This document shows positions 54,947-64,000 of a stretch of DNA of 64,000 bases, in pieces. Position 1 is the first letter of the stretch, and every line of letters begins with the position of its first letter. Source of the DNA: Dendrolimus kikuchii (Eukaryota; Arthropoda; Insecta; Lepidoptera; Lasiocampidae); contig CM034412.1 of the NCBI GenBank assembly GCA_019925095.2, positions 8,181,501 to 8,245,500 of the forward strand. The letters run 5' to 3'. The position numbers were made by a program, and so were the translations under genes. The notes beneath the pieces were generated by a model that did not search any database, had not been told where the DNA came from, and was given only the letters and a program-made list of their open reading frames with translations.

Positions 54947-55000
54947 ATATAGATAGAAAACTCTTTATTGTTCACCACATAGACATTAAATAATCAATTT
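54947..55000 (-). mobile_element. hairpin-tailed LINE, tail only
   Basis: Minus strand: TTTAATGTCTATGTGGTGAA, CAATAAAGAGTTTTCTATCT. It matches 41360-41400 but is truncated before the hairpin. Confidence 0.6.
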
Positions 55001-55004
55001 AAAT

Positions 55005-56650
55005 AGATGTGTATATCAAGACTAATATATACCTATCTAAAATTTGACAGTAACTTTGTTTCTTAGCTACACGTAAATGGTTGAATAGTTCTTAATGAAG
55101 TTTAGCAAGGCTACAAATCCCTAAATTTACCTCTACTGGTTGTTCACTTACCGACCAGTTCTCGAAACAACGTCTTTGGAATAAGACTCGGTTGCCTTAG
55201 ACAGTAAACTATCACGACTTGGAGTTATTTAAACAGTATCGAAAGCACATATATCAAATTTAACGATAATAACTACATCCCCAAGACCACGAAGAAGGAG
55301 CAAACAAACAATCATTATGGTTACACTGAGGTACTACGGCAGAAAATGTACAATGTATAAACTTTGTTAAAACAAGCGGTTCAATAATTATTATCATTTG
55401 TAAATTTAATTTAAACAGTGAACTGTTTGATTGATATAAATTTCTTAAGTAAATAAATTAATTGGAATCATTTGCACATCGATTTGATTCAGAATTGTAT
55501 GGAGTTTGTGTTATTTCGCGCCATTTAATGCTAGTGTCGTGAAGTTTTGTTTAGAATTTGTCGACGTATTTCATAAATACATTTGAAAGAGTCAAACCAA
55601 ATTCGGAGAGACTATTTAAAATACTTATCTGATTTCATGTTTTGTTACGGTGTTTTTGTATGTTTATAAGCTTATAAGTAAGCAAGTTACATGATAATAC
55701 GTCGACGAGGTTGTCATAAACTTTTGAAAACTAGTTTTTGGTCAATGTGAAGTTCCAAACGCATAATCGTGACATTAGGAAATCAATTAAAGAAGTTCGA
55801 CCAATCATAACTTGCTATGTATCTTAAAAAGGATGCATGGTGAATGAATGCCATAAGAGCATCAATGCTAATATATAAATATTTGGTTTTGGTAATTTGG
55901 ACTTTGGTTGTTACAATTGTTATTATGCAAATGTTTCTTTACGGTCTTGGAAATGCACTGATTAGCATATAATTCGGCATATATCTACTTATACTTTCTA
56001 TAGTTATAATATGGGTATAAAGAGGATACTTTTAGCCTACAAAGTGGGAGTTCCAGTAGGATTAAAATCTAAAATGTGTGTAGGCGAAGCCACGTAGAAA
56101 CCTGTAAGTAGTTCATATTTACATCAAAGTAAATATTTCAACCCCCACCCCTTCATAGTGATAAGCCGGGGCCCAGCAATGGGACATTTATAGGCCGTTA
56201 TTATATAAATATTTCAATCTTTTGGGTAGGAGATTAAACTTTCGCTGTTTATCTTCTTAACACAATACGGCATCCTTATTAATAGTCTGTTCGAAAATAT
56301 ATCAATCAGGAAAAAAATATATACGATTGTAGTTCTCGGGACATTTTCAAGACAATATTTTTAAAATATTTGTGTTTCCTATTAATTTTACATTGAAGCA
56401 AAATCAAAATGAAGCAGTTATATCAAATGTTTTAGAATATACAGAAAACAAGCCAAATATAACGTGAATCAAAATTATCGATATGATCAATCTTCTCTAT
56501 TTCTTCGAAATCGCACGGTTTTTCGTTATGGGGTGGATTCAAACAATTTATTACCGAAATCGTGAACTCGATAATACGGGTTTTACCAGGGTCGAATTTA
56601 GGGCTAAAAGTTTCATGTATATTGTGTAAAAGTTTGTACATTTTTTGGGG
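55005..56650. other. no gene; SINE 3' scrap at 56155-56205
   Basis: 56162-56203 (AAGCCGGGGCCCAGCAATGG, ACATTTATAGGCCGTTATTA) is the tail of the tRNA-SINE family at 18.6 kb. Otherwise AT-rich and unrecognised. Confidence 0.4.
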
Positions 56651-56654
56651 ACAT

Positions 56655-58625
56655 TATTGGAGGATACAAAATATAGTATAGCATCACATATAATGACAAC
56701 CGCTCGGATGAATACTTAAACCTGCTGTCTCTTCACGGTCTATTAGCTGCACACACTTACCTTAATAGAGATACAAATTGTTTAGATCAAATTATGCTTA
56801 AGACTAATTTTGACGCAATATCTGTTGTAATCCAGTCATTTATAAATGACCATTGTTCTACATTACCATCACTGAGATCAAAACAAAAAATAAGTTATCC
56901 CCTATTCTTCGTAATAAAAGCAACTATTATGCTGTTGCTAAAGATATATTTTTTTTGACTTCACTGAAATTCTGCTAAACCAAAATCCAAATGAGGCAAC
57001 AAATATGTTAATAAATAAAATATCATCTATAATTAAAACCCACACTAAAATTCGTACTGTCATAAATGATCAAAATTACCAATGAAGCCCTGGATAACCC
57101 CAGGCTTACTACATTGCTTCCGAAATCGGGATGCAATGCATAAGAAACTTAGAAAGAACCGCCCAAATAACGTATCACAAATAACCTATCAACGATATCG
57201 AAACTTTCTAAATAAATTTCTAAAAAATCTTAAAAGCTTACACTTTAAAATCCGATTTTAGAATGCTAAAAATACTAAAAGCACTTGCTTGGAATGCAAT
57301 CAAACAAGTTTCAAATCTTATTAAAAAAATCGTTGCCTTCAAATGCTTTGTTAACACTTGATATTGAGCCTAGTGAATCTGCTGATATTGTCAATCGTTA
57401 CTTTGTTAATATTGGTGAACAATTGGCAAATAAATTCAAAAACGTACTTAAAACAAACTTTTAACCTAATACTCTGTGCATCGTGACTCATTTGTCATTT
57501 TACCGACTGACACTGACGAAGTGAGAAATATCATATTAAACCTGCAAAGCGGTAGCGCGGTTAGTTGGGACGATATTTCCACTACTGTAATAAAGTCTTC
57601 TATTGTTAGCTTGGCCCCTGTTTTGACCCACATATGTAATATTTCTATGGAAAAGGGACTAACCAACTAGAGGAGTTTCCAACTGCCTTTAAGACAGCGA
57701 TAGTCTATCCAATCTTCAAACATGGAGAATCTAATATCGTAAGTAATTATAGACTTATTTCTGTACTGCCTGTAATATCAAAGATATTAGAAAAGCTCTT
57801 AAACGATCGCTTAGATCGTAAAGACAGGTGCCTTGGCATTTTTCTCGACTTATCAAAGGCATTCAATACTGTTTGCGTTCCAACCCTTTTGTCAAAGCTT
57901 GAATTGTTAGGTGTCAGAGGTATAACATAGAAAATCTTAATCAAGATTATCTGGCTAATTGTAGCCAAGCTGTTAAGATAGCCAATCATGTTAGTAAGGA
58001 TGTAACTCTTGTGTACGGAGTTCCTCAAGGAAGTATTCTCGGACTGACTCTTTTTAATGTTTATATCAATGATTTATGTCTCCTTGAGTTATCGAACTGC
58101 AAAATATTTAAATACACTGAACACAGCCATTCTGGTACATGGTTAAACTTGGGATGAAGCTAAAAAAAAGCTGAAATGGCACTATTTCCAGTGATGCGGT
58201 GGTTATCATCAAATCGCATAACTCTAAATATGACCATAACTTCATTCATGCCCTTTTCAATCAACTTGACACCTTTGTCTTCATCGCAGGAATATTACCT
58301 AAAGGCACATTCCTGTATCAATTACGTTCCTAATCGCAGCTGTCCGATTATTTCTAGTACTACTTCTGTTAAGTATCTGGGAATTCAAATTGATAATACA
58401 CTGACATGGGATTTATATATTAATACATACATCATCAAGTCGCGTGCGGAAACTAATTTATGTAAAAAAAAAATCCAAGATGTTACAGACAGAGTCATTT
58501 AAAGACTTTGAAAATGACGTATTATGCATTATGCGAGTCATTATTAACATAGTGTAATATTTCATGGGGAGGGGCAATTAAAACTCATCTTTTAAGGTTT
58601 GAAAGATCTCAAAGGTTGAAAATGA
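56655..58625 (+). pseudogene. non-LTR retrotransposon, endonuclease plus reverse transcriptase, decayed (CR1/jockey-like)
   Basis: 56690-56960 encodes the end of an AP-type endonuclease (RSDEYLNLLSLHG, CLDQIMLKT). 57060-57470 holds linker codons (PWITPGLLHC, NKFLKNL, SADIVNRYFVNIGE). 57480-57670 encodes the DTDEVRNIILNL / SAVSWDDIS block. 57671-57815 gives FPTAFKTAIVYPIFK and NYRLISVLPVISKILEKLL. An internal deletion follows. 57825-57930 gives RCLGIFLDLSKAFNTV, with the first catalytic aspartate. 58015-58080 gives VYGVPQGSILG. At about 58110 the Y-x-D-D box is destroyed by a one-base loss (reads KYTEHS). 58176-58500 encodes the thumb (SVKYLGIQIDNTLTWD). Many frame changes; the copy ends at SWGGAIKTHLLRFERSQR near 58620. 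Inactive. Confidence 0.85.
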
Positions 58626-58626
58626 A

Positions 58627-58800
58627 AAAAAAATGAAAATATTTATTTCAAAATGGAATCTTACAGATTACTTATTGAAAGTCATGTGTCCACCACCGCT
58701 TCTAAAGCAATTTTAGTTACCTTTAAAGGAGAAGAAGCGGCGCAACAAACTCTCCAGCAACATATCTTTACTTCATAATAATAAAAATTATTATTCGTCT
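58627..58800 (-). repeat. LINE-tail repeat, uninterrupted copy
   Basis: Minus strand: GTTGCTGGAGAGTTTGTTGC, CGCCGCTTCTTCTCC, AGTAATCTGTAAGATTCC, then GAAATAAATATTTTC and a T-rich end. Homologous to 36838-36912 plus 37612-37700, where a solo LTR interrupts it. It abuts the LINE pseudogene but runs in the opposite orientation, so it is a separate insertion. Confidence 0.65.
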
Positions 58801-58804
58801 CTTA

Positions 58805-61340
58805 GTATTACAGGTTATGTTTAAAAAGCCTTTTCGATATCCAACATATACATTATATCAGGACACATCATTTATTTCATTGTTTATTTTAAATGTAATC
58901 TTAAAACACTTGAATAGATCTTTATCTCTGCTTTTTGTACGACTGCTTGGATATCTACTTTAGTATATTAATTCGTTATTCATCTGAACCCTGTTAATAC
59001 AGTAACCTAGCATAGGGTTGAGAATTTCAAAATTTTGCAATATTTACTTTAGTCCTTATTGTATTTTGTATATTGCTGCAACCGAAAGTTGCTAAAGTTA
59101 ACTGGAACTTACAGATTGAGTCCTAGTTCGGGACTTTGGTAGCTGACGGACTGCACAAAATTATTTTTTCCATTATTATGTAAGCATTATGGCTATGAAT
59201 AAATGATTTTTATTTATTATTTTTTATTTACATATAAATTGAAAAATAAACATTTCGATTAAAATGAAGTAAATTAATAGTGGTATACCAGTGGATACCT
59301 CATTTCAACGATGTGAATTCAAATCCATAAGATTATCTGGCTAGATGCATATTTTTGCAATTACCATATACCAAAACACAACTAAAATATCGTAAAAAAA
59401 TCGTCCATTCGTCTTGTAAGAACGTAGTAAATTTCTATATATTATCCATCCCTAATGAAATGAGTGACTAGCGAGTATAAGAATAAAATAGTTATTTATG
59501 GGATGAAAAGTTAATTATTTCGATACGCTAAAGTAAAAATATATATTTTTTTAATAAATTTGCTATTTAAAATCAATTTAAATGTTGATTTTGTAATAAA
59601 GTTACATTTATCTAACACGAAAATTTCACGTAACAACAATAATTAATTCCTAAATACTGCCCTGGGCATACAACTGAAGTCAGTCGCTCAATTGTGAAAT
59701 ATTTTATGAGCTCCAAATACATTTCTGAGTAATATAAATCGATGCAATGAGCATTTATTTTGACTATATTTTCTGTTGTTAACTCTTACAATTTGTTCAA
59801 ATTATATTGAAAACTTTATGAATTTTTATTCTGGTAATTTCATGAGTTCATATTGTAATGTCTATAATAATTTAAAATTTTATTGAGTTGGTGTCTGGTA
59901 TAAAAATATATTAGAAAATAATTAAGAGCGAGGGGAAGGGGCATGCAAACCATGCAATACACTGTCAGAGAGATGAAAAAAATTAATGTAGTTGCGTATT
60001 TAGGATGTTGGTACTCCATAATCTTAAGATTCAAAAATGGTGAGAGATTCGATTTTAAAGTTGTATAAAAAATCCCCCATCTCAAATATTAAAACTATAA
60101 AGTGAATTAATCTGAAAAAGGCAACGCACAGCTTCAAAATTATTTTTAATAAAAATTGCATTGAGCGAGATCCGTTGAGTAGTTTTTGAGTTACAGGGTA
60201 TTTAATATTAAACATTTTTAGGGGCCTGTAGCTAAATAATAAAAGTTTAGTGTACGATTATGAATGTTTCCGAATGCATCAGTGATTCACACTGTCTGTT
60301 TCCGTGCGAAGTCTGAGTGAGAAGGATAGATGATGGATGAAAGAAAAGATAAACGATAGACGATGGAATGAAATGAAAAGTAGAGAGCTTGAGTTGTGAA
60401 CAAGGCTGGACGATGTTAATAAGATATTTTTTAAGAATATGTAAAGACGATTACAGATTTGATTACAGACTTATTGCACTACCACACAAATATTGGATAT
60501 TTGCTACCCCTACAGAATTCTTCCATGTGCATGCATGTGATAGGTGATATGACAATATTTAATCATTGATGTTATGTATTTCCCGTGCTAAGGCATATTG
60601 TGACTTTGAATTGAAGGTACTTTTGTTGTTCTTAAAATACCTACACTTTACTTTACTTTAGTCTGTTTTAACTTAATAAAAATTAGGTCGTATTACACTA
60701 TATACGTGGATTTCAATTATATAGATTAAGATTTATTTTACAAAGATATAGCGTGCATATTAAACATAAGCTAAAGTAAGTTATAAATAAGAACTATAAT
60801 AAAAACTAGAAACAATAACATAAATAAAACTAATTATAAATTAATATCAGCTAAAATTAAACTACAATATAAATATAACTAGACTTACAAAATAACAATC
60901 GTCGTATTTATATGGTAAGATTTATATCGTTAGGTGCTTGATAAATCTTTTTACGATTTTTTATAACTTTTGTAATAAGTATTATATTAATTGCTAAAAT
61001 GTAAAGACAGTTTATTGTTTCGACAATATAAAAGAAGGCGAAGTCTCCTAATATGGATCGTTCGGTCTTCGTCTCATAGATAAAACTTATATATGTTCGT
61101 TTGTCGAAGAGAGTGAAGCTATGTTGAATGTTGTCAAGCAGGAATTGCTGAGATTGCTAGTACTGGAAAAGAGTACGGAAGAAGATTATTATTATGATAT
61201 TGTTAGCGGAGATAGTTTTTTATAGTATATAAAATAAATAATGTAGTTAAGACGTTACTTGGAGTAAAGTATCCATGGAATATCTATTAATGTTGTCAAA
61301 TGAATATTTTTTACCCAAGTTTAATTTTACACATGAGTGT
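58805..61340. other. no recognised feature
   Basis: Strongly AT-rich for 2.5 kb. The open frames at 59840-60215 are K/N/I/F-rich and hydrophobic and unsupported. No repeat shared within the window. Confidence 0.35.
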
Positions 61341-61655
61341 ACTTTTTTTTTATTGCAGGAGATCAGCAAACAGGCATACGGCCCACTTGATGGAAAGCGG
61401 TTACCATCGCCCATGGACATTTGCAACACCAAAGTTGCTACAAAAGCGCTGCTGCTCTCTTAAGGGAGACTGGAACCTGGTTACTAAGGCCGGAACACAA
61501 CTCAAGGTTGTTATGGCGACATACTTTAGACCAGGGGTGGTAGCCATCCAGTCGGGCAAATGCCCTACCACCTGGCTGTGGGTTGTTAAGTCACCTCTTA
61601 CGACAGGCCGCCCGGCTGCAGGAAATTGTATTCTTTCTCCGTTCCTGCACGGATA
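61341..61655 (-). repeat. family A repeat, copy 8 (full length)
   Basis: Minus-strand copy. Plus-strand reading starts TTTTTTTTATTGCAGGAGAT. The plus-strand frame 61300-61656 runs through the upstream flank and the whole repeat for 118 codons. Confidence 0.85.
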
Positions 61656-61659
61656 GACT

Positions 61660-62325
61660 TAGCCAAGTTATGTACTCCGTATTAGAATATCGTTGCCAAG
61701 TGCGTGTCGCCGTTTTCGGTTGACTCGAACTTAGACTTTCGACTTGTTTTCATTCCTTGGTTTATTTGAGCCTTATTTGCGGTGTTAGATATGGAAATTC
61801 TGTACTAGTACGATACAGAATGTTCATACCACGACTAGTATTTGTATAACAAATAAGGCTTAACCGAAGAAACAAATCCCTTGCGGTGGTGACATAATTA
61901 AATTGCAAACAATAGGTTCGCGCTTTGTAGTTATAACGCTTTTAAGGGCTGCAATAAACTGAGCACGTCTTATCTCGTTTACATGGGTCGATTGGGCCCA
62001 AAAAGGGTTTGAATAGGGTTGGCCGCGGCCCCAGGATGTCGTTTCCACGGTCTCTAAAGAGGAAAGGTCTCAAACATGTTGGGATTAATTTAATAGCAGT
62101 GATTGCAAGCATTGCCTTTGTGTGGCTTGGAAACTTCAGTTTTGGTTTTATTCGATACTAGCTTTTGCTCATATTAAATATGCTACTCTAGGCAGATACA
62201 ATCTATTTCTGTTCCAAATTTCATCCAAATCCGTACAGCCGTTCTGGGGTGATTGAGCAACAAATATACATCCAAACTTTCGCATTTATGATGGTAAGTA
62301 AGATTTTGATGTGTTAGAGCCATGC
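61660..62325. other. no gene; LINE 3' remnant at 62157-62310
   Basis: ACTAGCTTTTGCTCATATTA, CCAAATTTCATCCAAATCCG and ACAGCCGTTCTGGGGTGATT mark a degraded RTE-like 3' end. 61660-62150 is unrecognised. Confidence 0.45.
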
Positions 62326-62530
62326 TGAAATCATTATGTTAATTACAGCTCCTAAGGTCGGCTTGATCGATGTAATACCATGCTTTCCCAGAATATTAGC
62401 GTGAAACGGTTACCTTTAAGTGAATCGTGTTTCGTGCGATGAGTGAGAGTTCCGGTGTCCTTCCTTCTTTCCCATTTCCTTATTCCGTTCTCTTATTCTC
62501 TCTTTTCTCTTATTACTAATAATTATTACT
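62325..62530 (+). repeat. family B repeat, copy 3
   Basis: AGAGCCATGCTGAAATCATT, AATACCATGCTTTCCCAGAA, TTAGCGTGAAACGGTTACC, then a pyrimidine-rich stretch (CCTTCCTTCTTTCCC) and ATTATTACTTCTAG, directly abutting the LINE that follows. Confidence 0.6.
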
Positions 62531-62533
62531 TCT

Positions 62534-63083
62534 AGGCGCTAAGAACCTCAGCCAGAAGGCCCAGCTCGCCATACACAACGCGGTGCTGGTATCTACGCTC
62601 ACGTATGGAAGCGAGAGTTGGGTATGGAAGAAAGAGCATGAAAGTAGAGTAAACGCGGTTGAGATGCGAGCACTGCGCAAAATCTGCGGAGTGACGCTCG
62701 CGGACCGCGTTCGTAATACCGAAGTAAGAAAGAGAGTTGGTCTGAAAGAGAGTGTCGGGGTGAAGGTAAGGAAAGGAATGCTCCGGTGGTTCGGGCATGT
62801 GGAAAGAATGCATGATGAAAGAATGACTAAACAGATATACAATGCAAAAGTGGATGGATGCAGAAGTCGTGGAAGGCCACGACACACCTTCCATGATCAA
62901 ATTGATCGTGTACTAGCGGAGGGTGATGTCAGGAGCCTTAAGAACAGACGAGTGTGCATGACAAGAGTTATGAATGTCAAAGAAGCAAGTGAGGTGTGTA
63001 AGAATGGGCCTAAATGGCGCTCTGTTGTTCGTGCCTACCCCGCAAGGGAACTGGCGTGAAGTTATGTATGTATGTATGTATGT
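62534..63083 (+). pseudogene. (TATG)-tailed LINE, longest copy: C-terminal part
   Basis: A single open frame from about 62534 to a stop at 63057: LSQKAQLAIHNAVLV, LTYGSESWVWKK, VEMRALRKICGV, DRVRNTEVRKRV, GMLRWFGHVERM, GRPRHTFHDQI and a C-terminal WRSVVRAYPARELA. This is the segment after the reverse transcriptase palm in RTE-type elements. The frame is intact over about 170 codons, but the catalytic part is missing (5'-truncated). It ends in GTTATG(TATG)n, the tail seen in the four shorter copies at 9.5, 29.5, 31.2 and 47.4 kb. No clean target duplication could be matched for this copy. Confidence 0.85.
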
Positions 63084-63175
63084 ACTATTAATATGTATTT
63101 TTAGATGTTTTTGTAGGATATTGTGCAACAGAACCCTGCCCTAGGTTTTGTGCCATGTGTCTGTCTCTATCCCAA

Positions 63176-63238
63176 AGTTGTCTGGAAGAGATCGCTGCTA
63201 GCGACAAGGCAGTCATTTGTACTTCATTCTAAACTGTT
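63176..63238 (+). repeat. hairpin-tailed LINE, internal 3' UTR fragment
   Basis: AGTTGTCTGGAAGAGATCG, hairpin CGCTGCTAGCG, ACAAGGCAGTCATTTGTACT. The tail is absent because the Jockey-type fragment follows. Confidence 0.6.
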
Positions 63239-63242
63239 TTTC

Positions 63243-63880
63243 ACCAAATACGTGAGTGTCACCCTAGACCAGAACTTGCGCTTCGACGAGCATATCATTA
63301 TATTACGAAAGAGAGCGAGATTTGTGATGGGTTGTCTAGCACCTATGATAAATAAACGAAGCAAAATGCCCATCGGACACATGCTTACTCTATATAAAAC
63401 ATGCATCCGCCCGATCATGACACACGCGAGTGTGCTATTCGGCCATGCCAACCCTGCCCTTTTAAAGAAACTGCAAATCGTGCAAAATAAATTCATGCGC
63501 AGAGCCGTCAGTGCTCCTCTCTATATGCGTAACGTTCACCGCGATCTGGCGCTTCCCTCCATCAAAAACTACACTACGTCGCTCTCGCGTAAATATTTCG
63601 ATCTCGCGCCGCAACATCGAAATCCGCTTGTCGTGGTCGCATCCGATTATAAGCCTTGTCGAAAGGCTCTCGTGTGACGACCGCGGAACGTCCTCATGGA
63701 CAGGGTCGACGTTATTACAAAACGGTTGGCCCGGATCAGTCCGCCCGCGGTTAGGACGGTAGGCTGGCAGGCACCGACAGACAGACACAGACGGCGGAGT
63801 CTCGGACGCCGCCAATCACGATCTCTCCACGTCCCCGCGAGGGATGCCAGGAGACATAGCCCCCCCCCACAGGATAGACT
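63243..63880 (+). pseudogene. jockey-type LINE, reverse transcriptase thumb/C-terminal fragment
   Basis: 63247-63677 encodes KYVSVTLDQNLRF, INKRSKMPIGHMLTLYKTCI, RPIMTHASVLFGHA, LQIVQNKFMRRAVSAP and NPLVVVASDYKP. This order is that of the region just after the catalytic palm in Jockey-clade elements. The YVSV start corresponds to the usual K-Y-L-G-V motif. After a stop at 63675-63677 a second frame continues with RPRNVLMD and an R/P-rich tail to about 63880, as in the family. 5'-truncated; no catalytic residues. Confidence 0.8.
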
Positions 63881-63908
63881 AGGTGTGTTGCTGGGAAGTT
63901 TCTTTGCT

Positions 63909-64000
63909 ATGTTGGGTGTTTCTCTTATGGATAAAATTAGAAATGAGGATATCCGTAAGAGAACCAAGGTAACCGACATAGCTCGCAAAATTAGCAAGTT
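63909..64000 (+). pseudogene. RTE-like LINE C-terminal fragment, cut by the window edge
   Basis: MLGVSLMDKIRNEDIRKRTK followed by VTDIARKISK, continuing past the window. It is colinear with the ICGV...DRVRNTEVRKR block of the LINE at 62534 but clearly a different family. The 5' boundary at about 63890 joins directly to the Jockey fragment. Confidence 0.7.

Noticed and set aside
59840..60215. Overlapping hydrophobic minus-strand frames as a membrane protein gene
   Set aside because: Very AT-rich, K/N/I/F-dominated, overlapping in two frames, no motif or splice context.
61300..61656. 118-codon plus-strand open frame that could be called a gene
   Set aside because: It is the antisense strand of a family A repeat; the same frame appears at five other sites in the window on either strand and runs from unrelated flanking DNA into the repeat.
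62410..62545. Pyrimidine tract plus CTTCTAG|G before the LINE frame as a host intron-exon boundary
   Set aside because: The left side is a family B repeat and the right side a 5'-truncated LINE; the junction is best explained by insertion.

Overview
The window looks like non-genic, transposon-packed chromosomal DNA of a moth or butterfly (Lepidoptera). It is AT-rich. It carries tRNA-derived SINEs, non-LTR fragments whose 3' ends have a short hairpin or (TATG)n tails, mariner, Tc1/maT-like and PIF/Harbinger DNA transposons, a Penelope-like fragment and solo LTRs. The species cannot be named from sequence alone. I found no intact host gene, rRNA gene, functional tRNA or CRISPR array. All recognisable coding sequence belongs to mobile elements and is truncated, frameshifted or lacks key residues.

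Layout. 0-9.7 kb: MITE-like repeats, old non-LTR 3' ends, and an LTR-like repeat (TGTTA ends) split by a 3.4 kb block that holds a dead Tc1/maT-type transposase. 11-16 kb: copies of a ~300 bp repeat (family A), then a nest in which a Penelope-like GIY-YIG gene is broken by a solo LTR (TSD ATAC) and by a non-LTR 3' end (TSD CTATAG). 16-26 kb: a pre-miRNA-like hairpin, SINEs, a TA-flanked inverted-repeat element with a 67-bp minisatellite inside, and C-terminal fragments of one retroelement family. 26-35 kb: mostly unrecognised, with short SINE/LINE copies. 35-45 kb: a LINE RNase H fragment and three more solo LTRs (36.9, 39.7, 44.2 kb). 45-49 kb: a 1.28 kb mariner with all three catalytic aspartates but broken frames, and a Harbinger element with TSD TTA sitting in the tail of a LINE 3' end. 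52-54 kb: three near-perfect 55-57 bp hairpins and a 67-bp insertion containing a near-copy of sequence 1.4 kb away. 56.6-58.6 kb: a decayed endonuclease/reverse transcriptase LINE. 62.5-64 kb: C-terminal pieces of three further LINEs.

These elements do not form a pathway; they form a layered record of insertions. In several places the insertion point is fixed by a target-site duplication, by an uninterrupted copy of the host repeat in the same window, or by the reading frame on both sides. The most unusual structures are the cluster of uniform short palindromes with the templated insertion (52.0-53.8 kb), the wobble-rich hairpin at 16.4 kb, the Penelope/LTR/LINE nest (12.9-13.95 kb), and the (TATG)-tailed LINE family with 11-14 bp target-site duplications.
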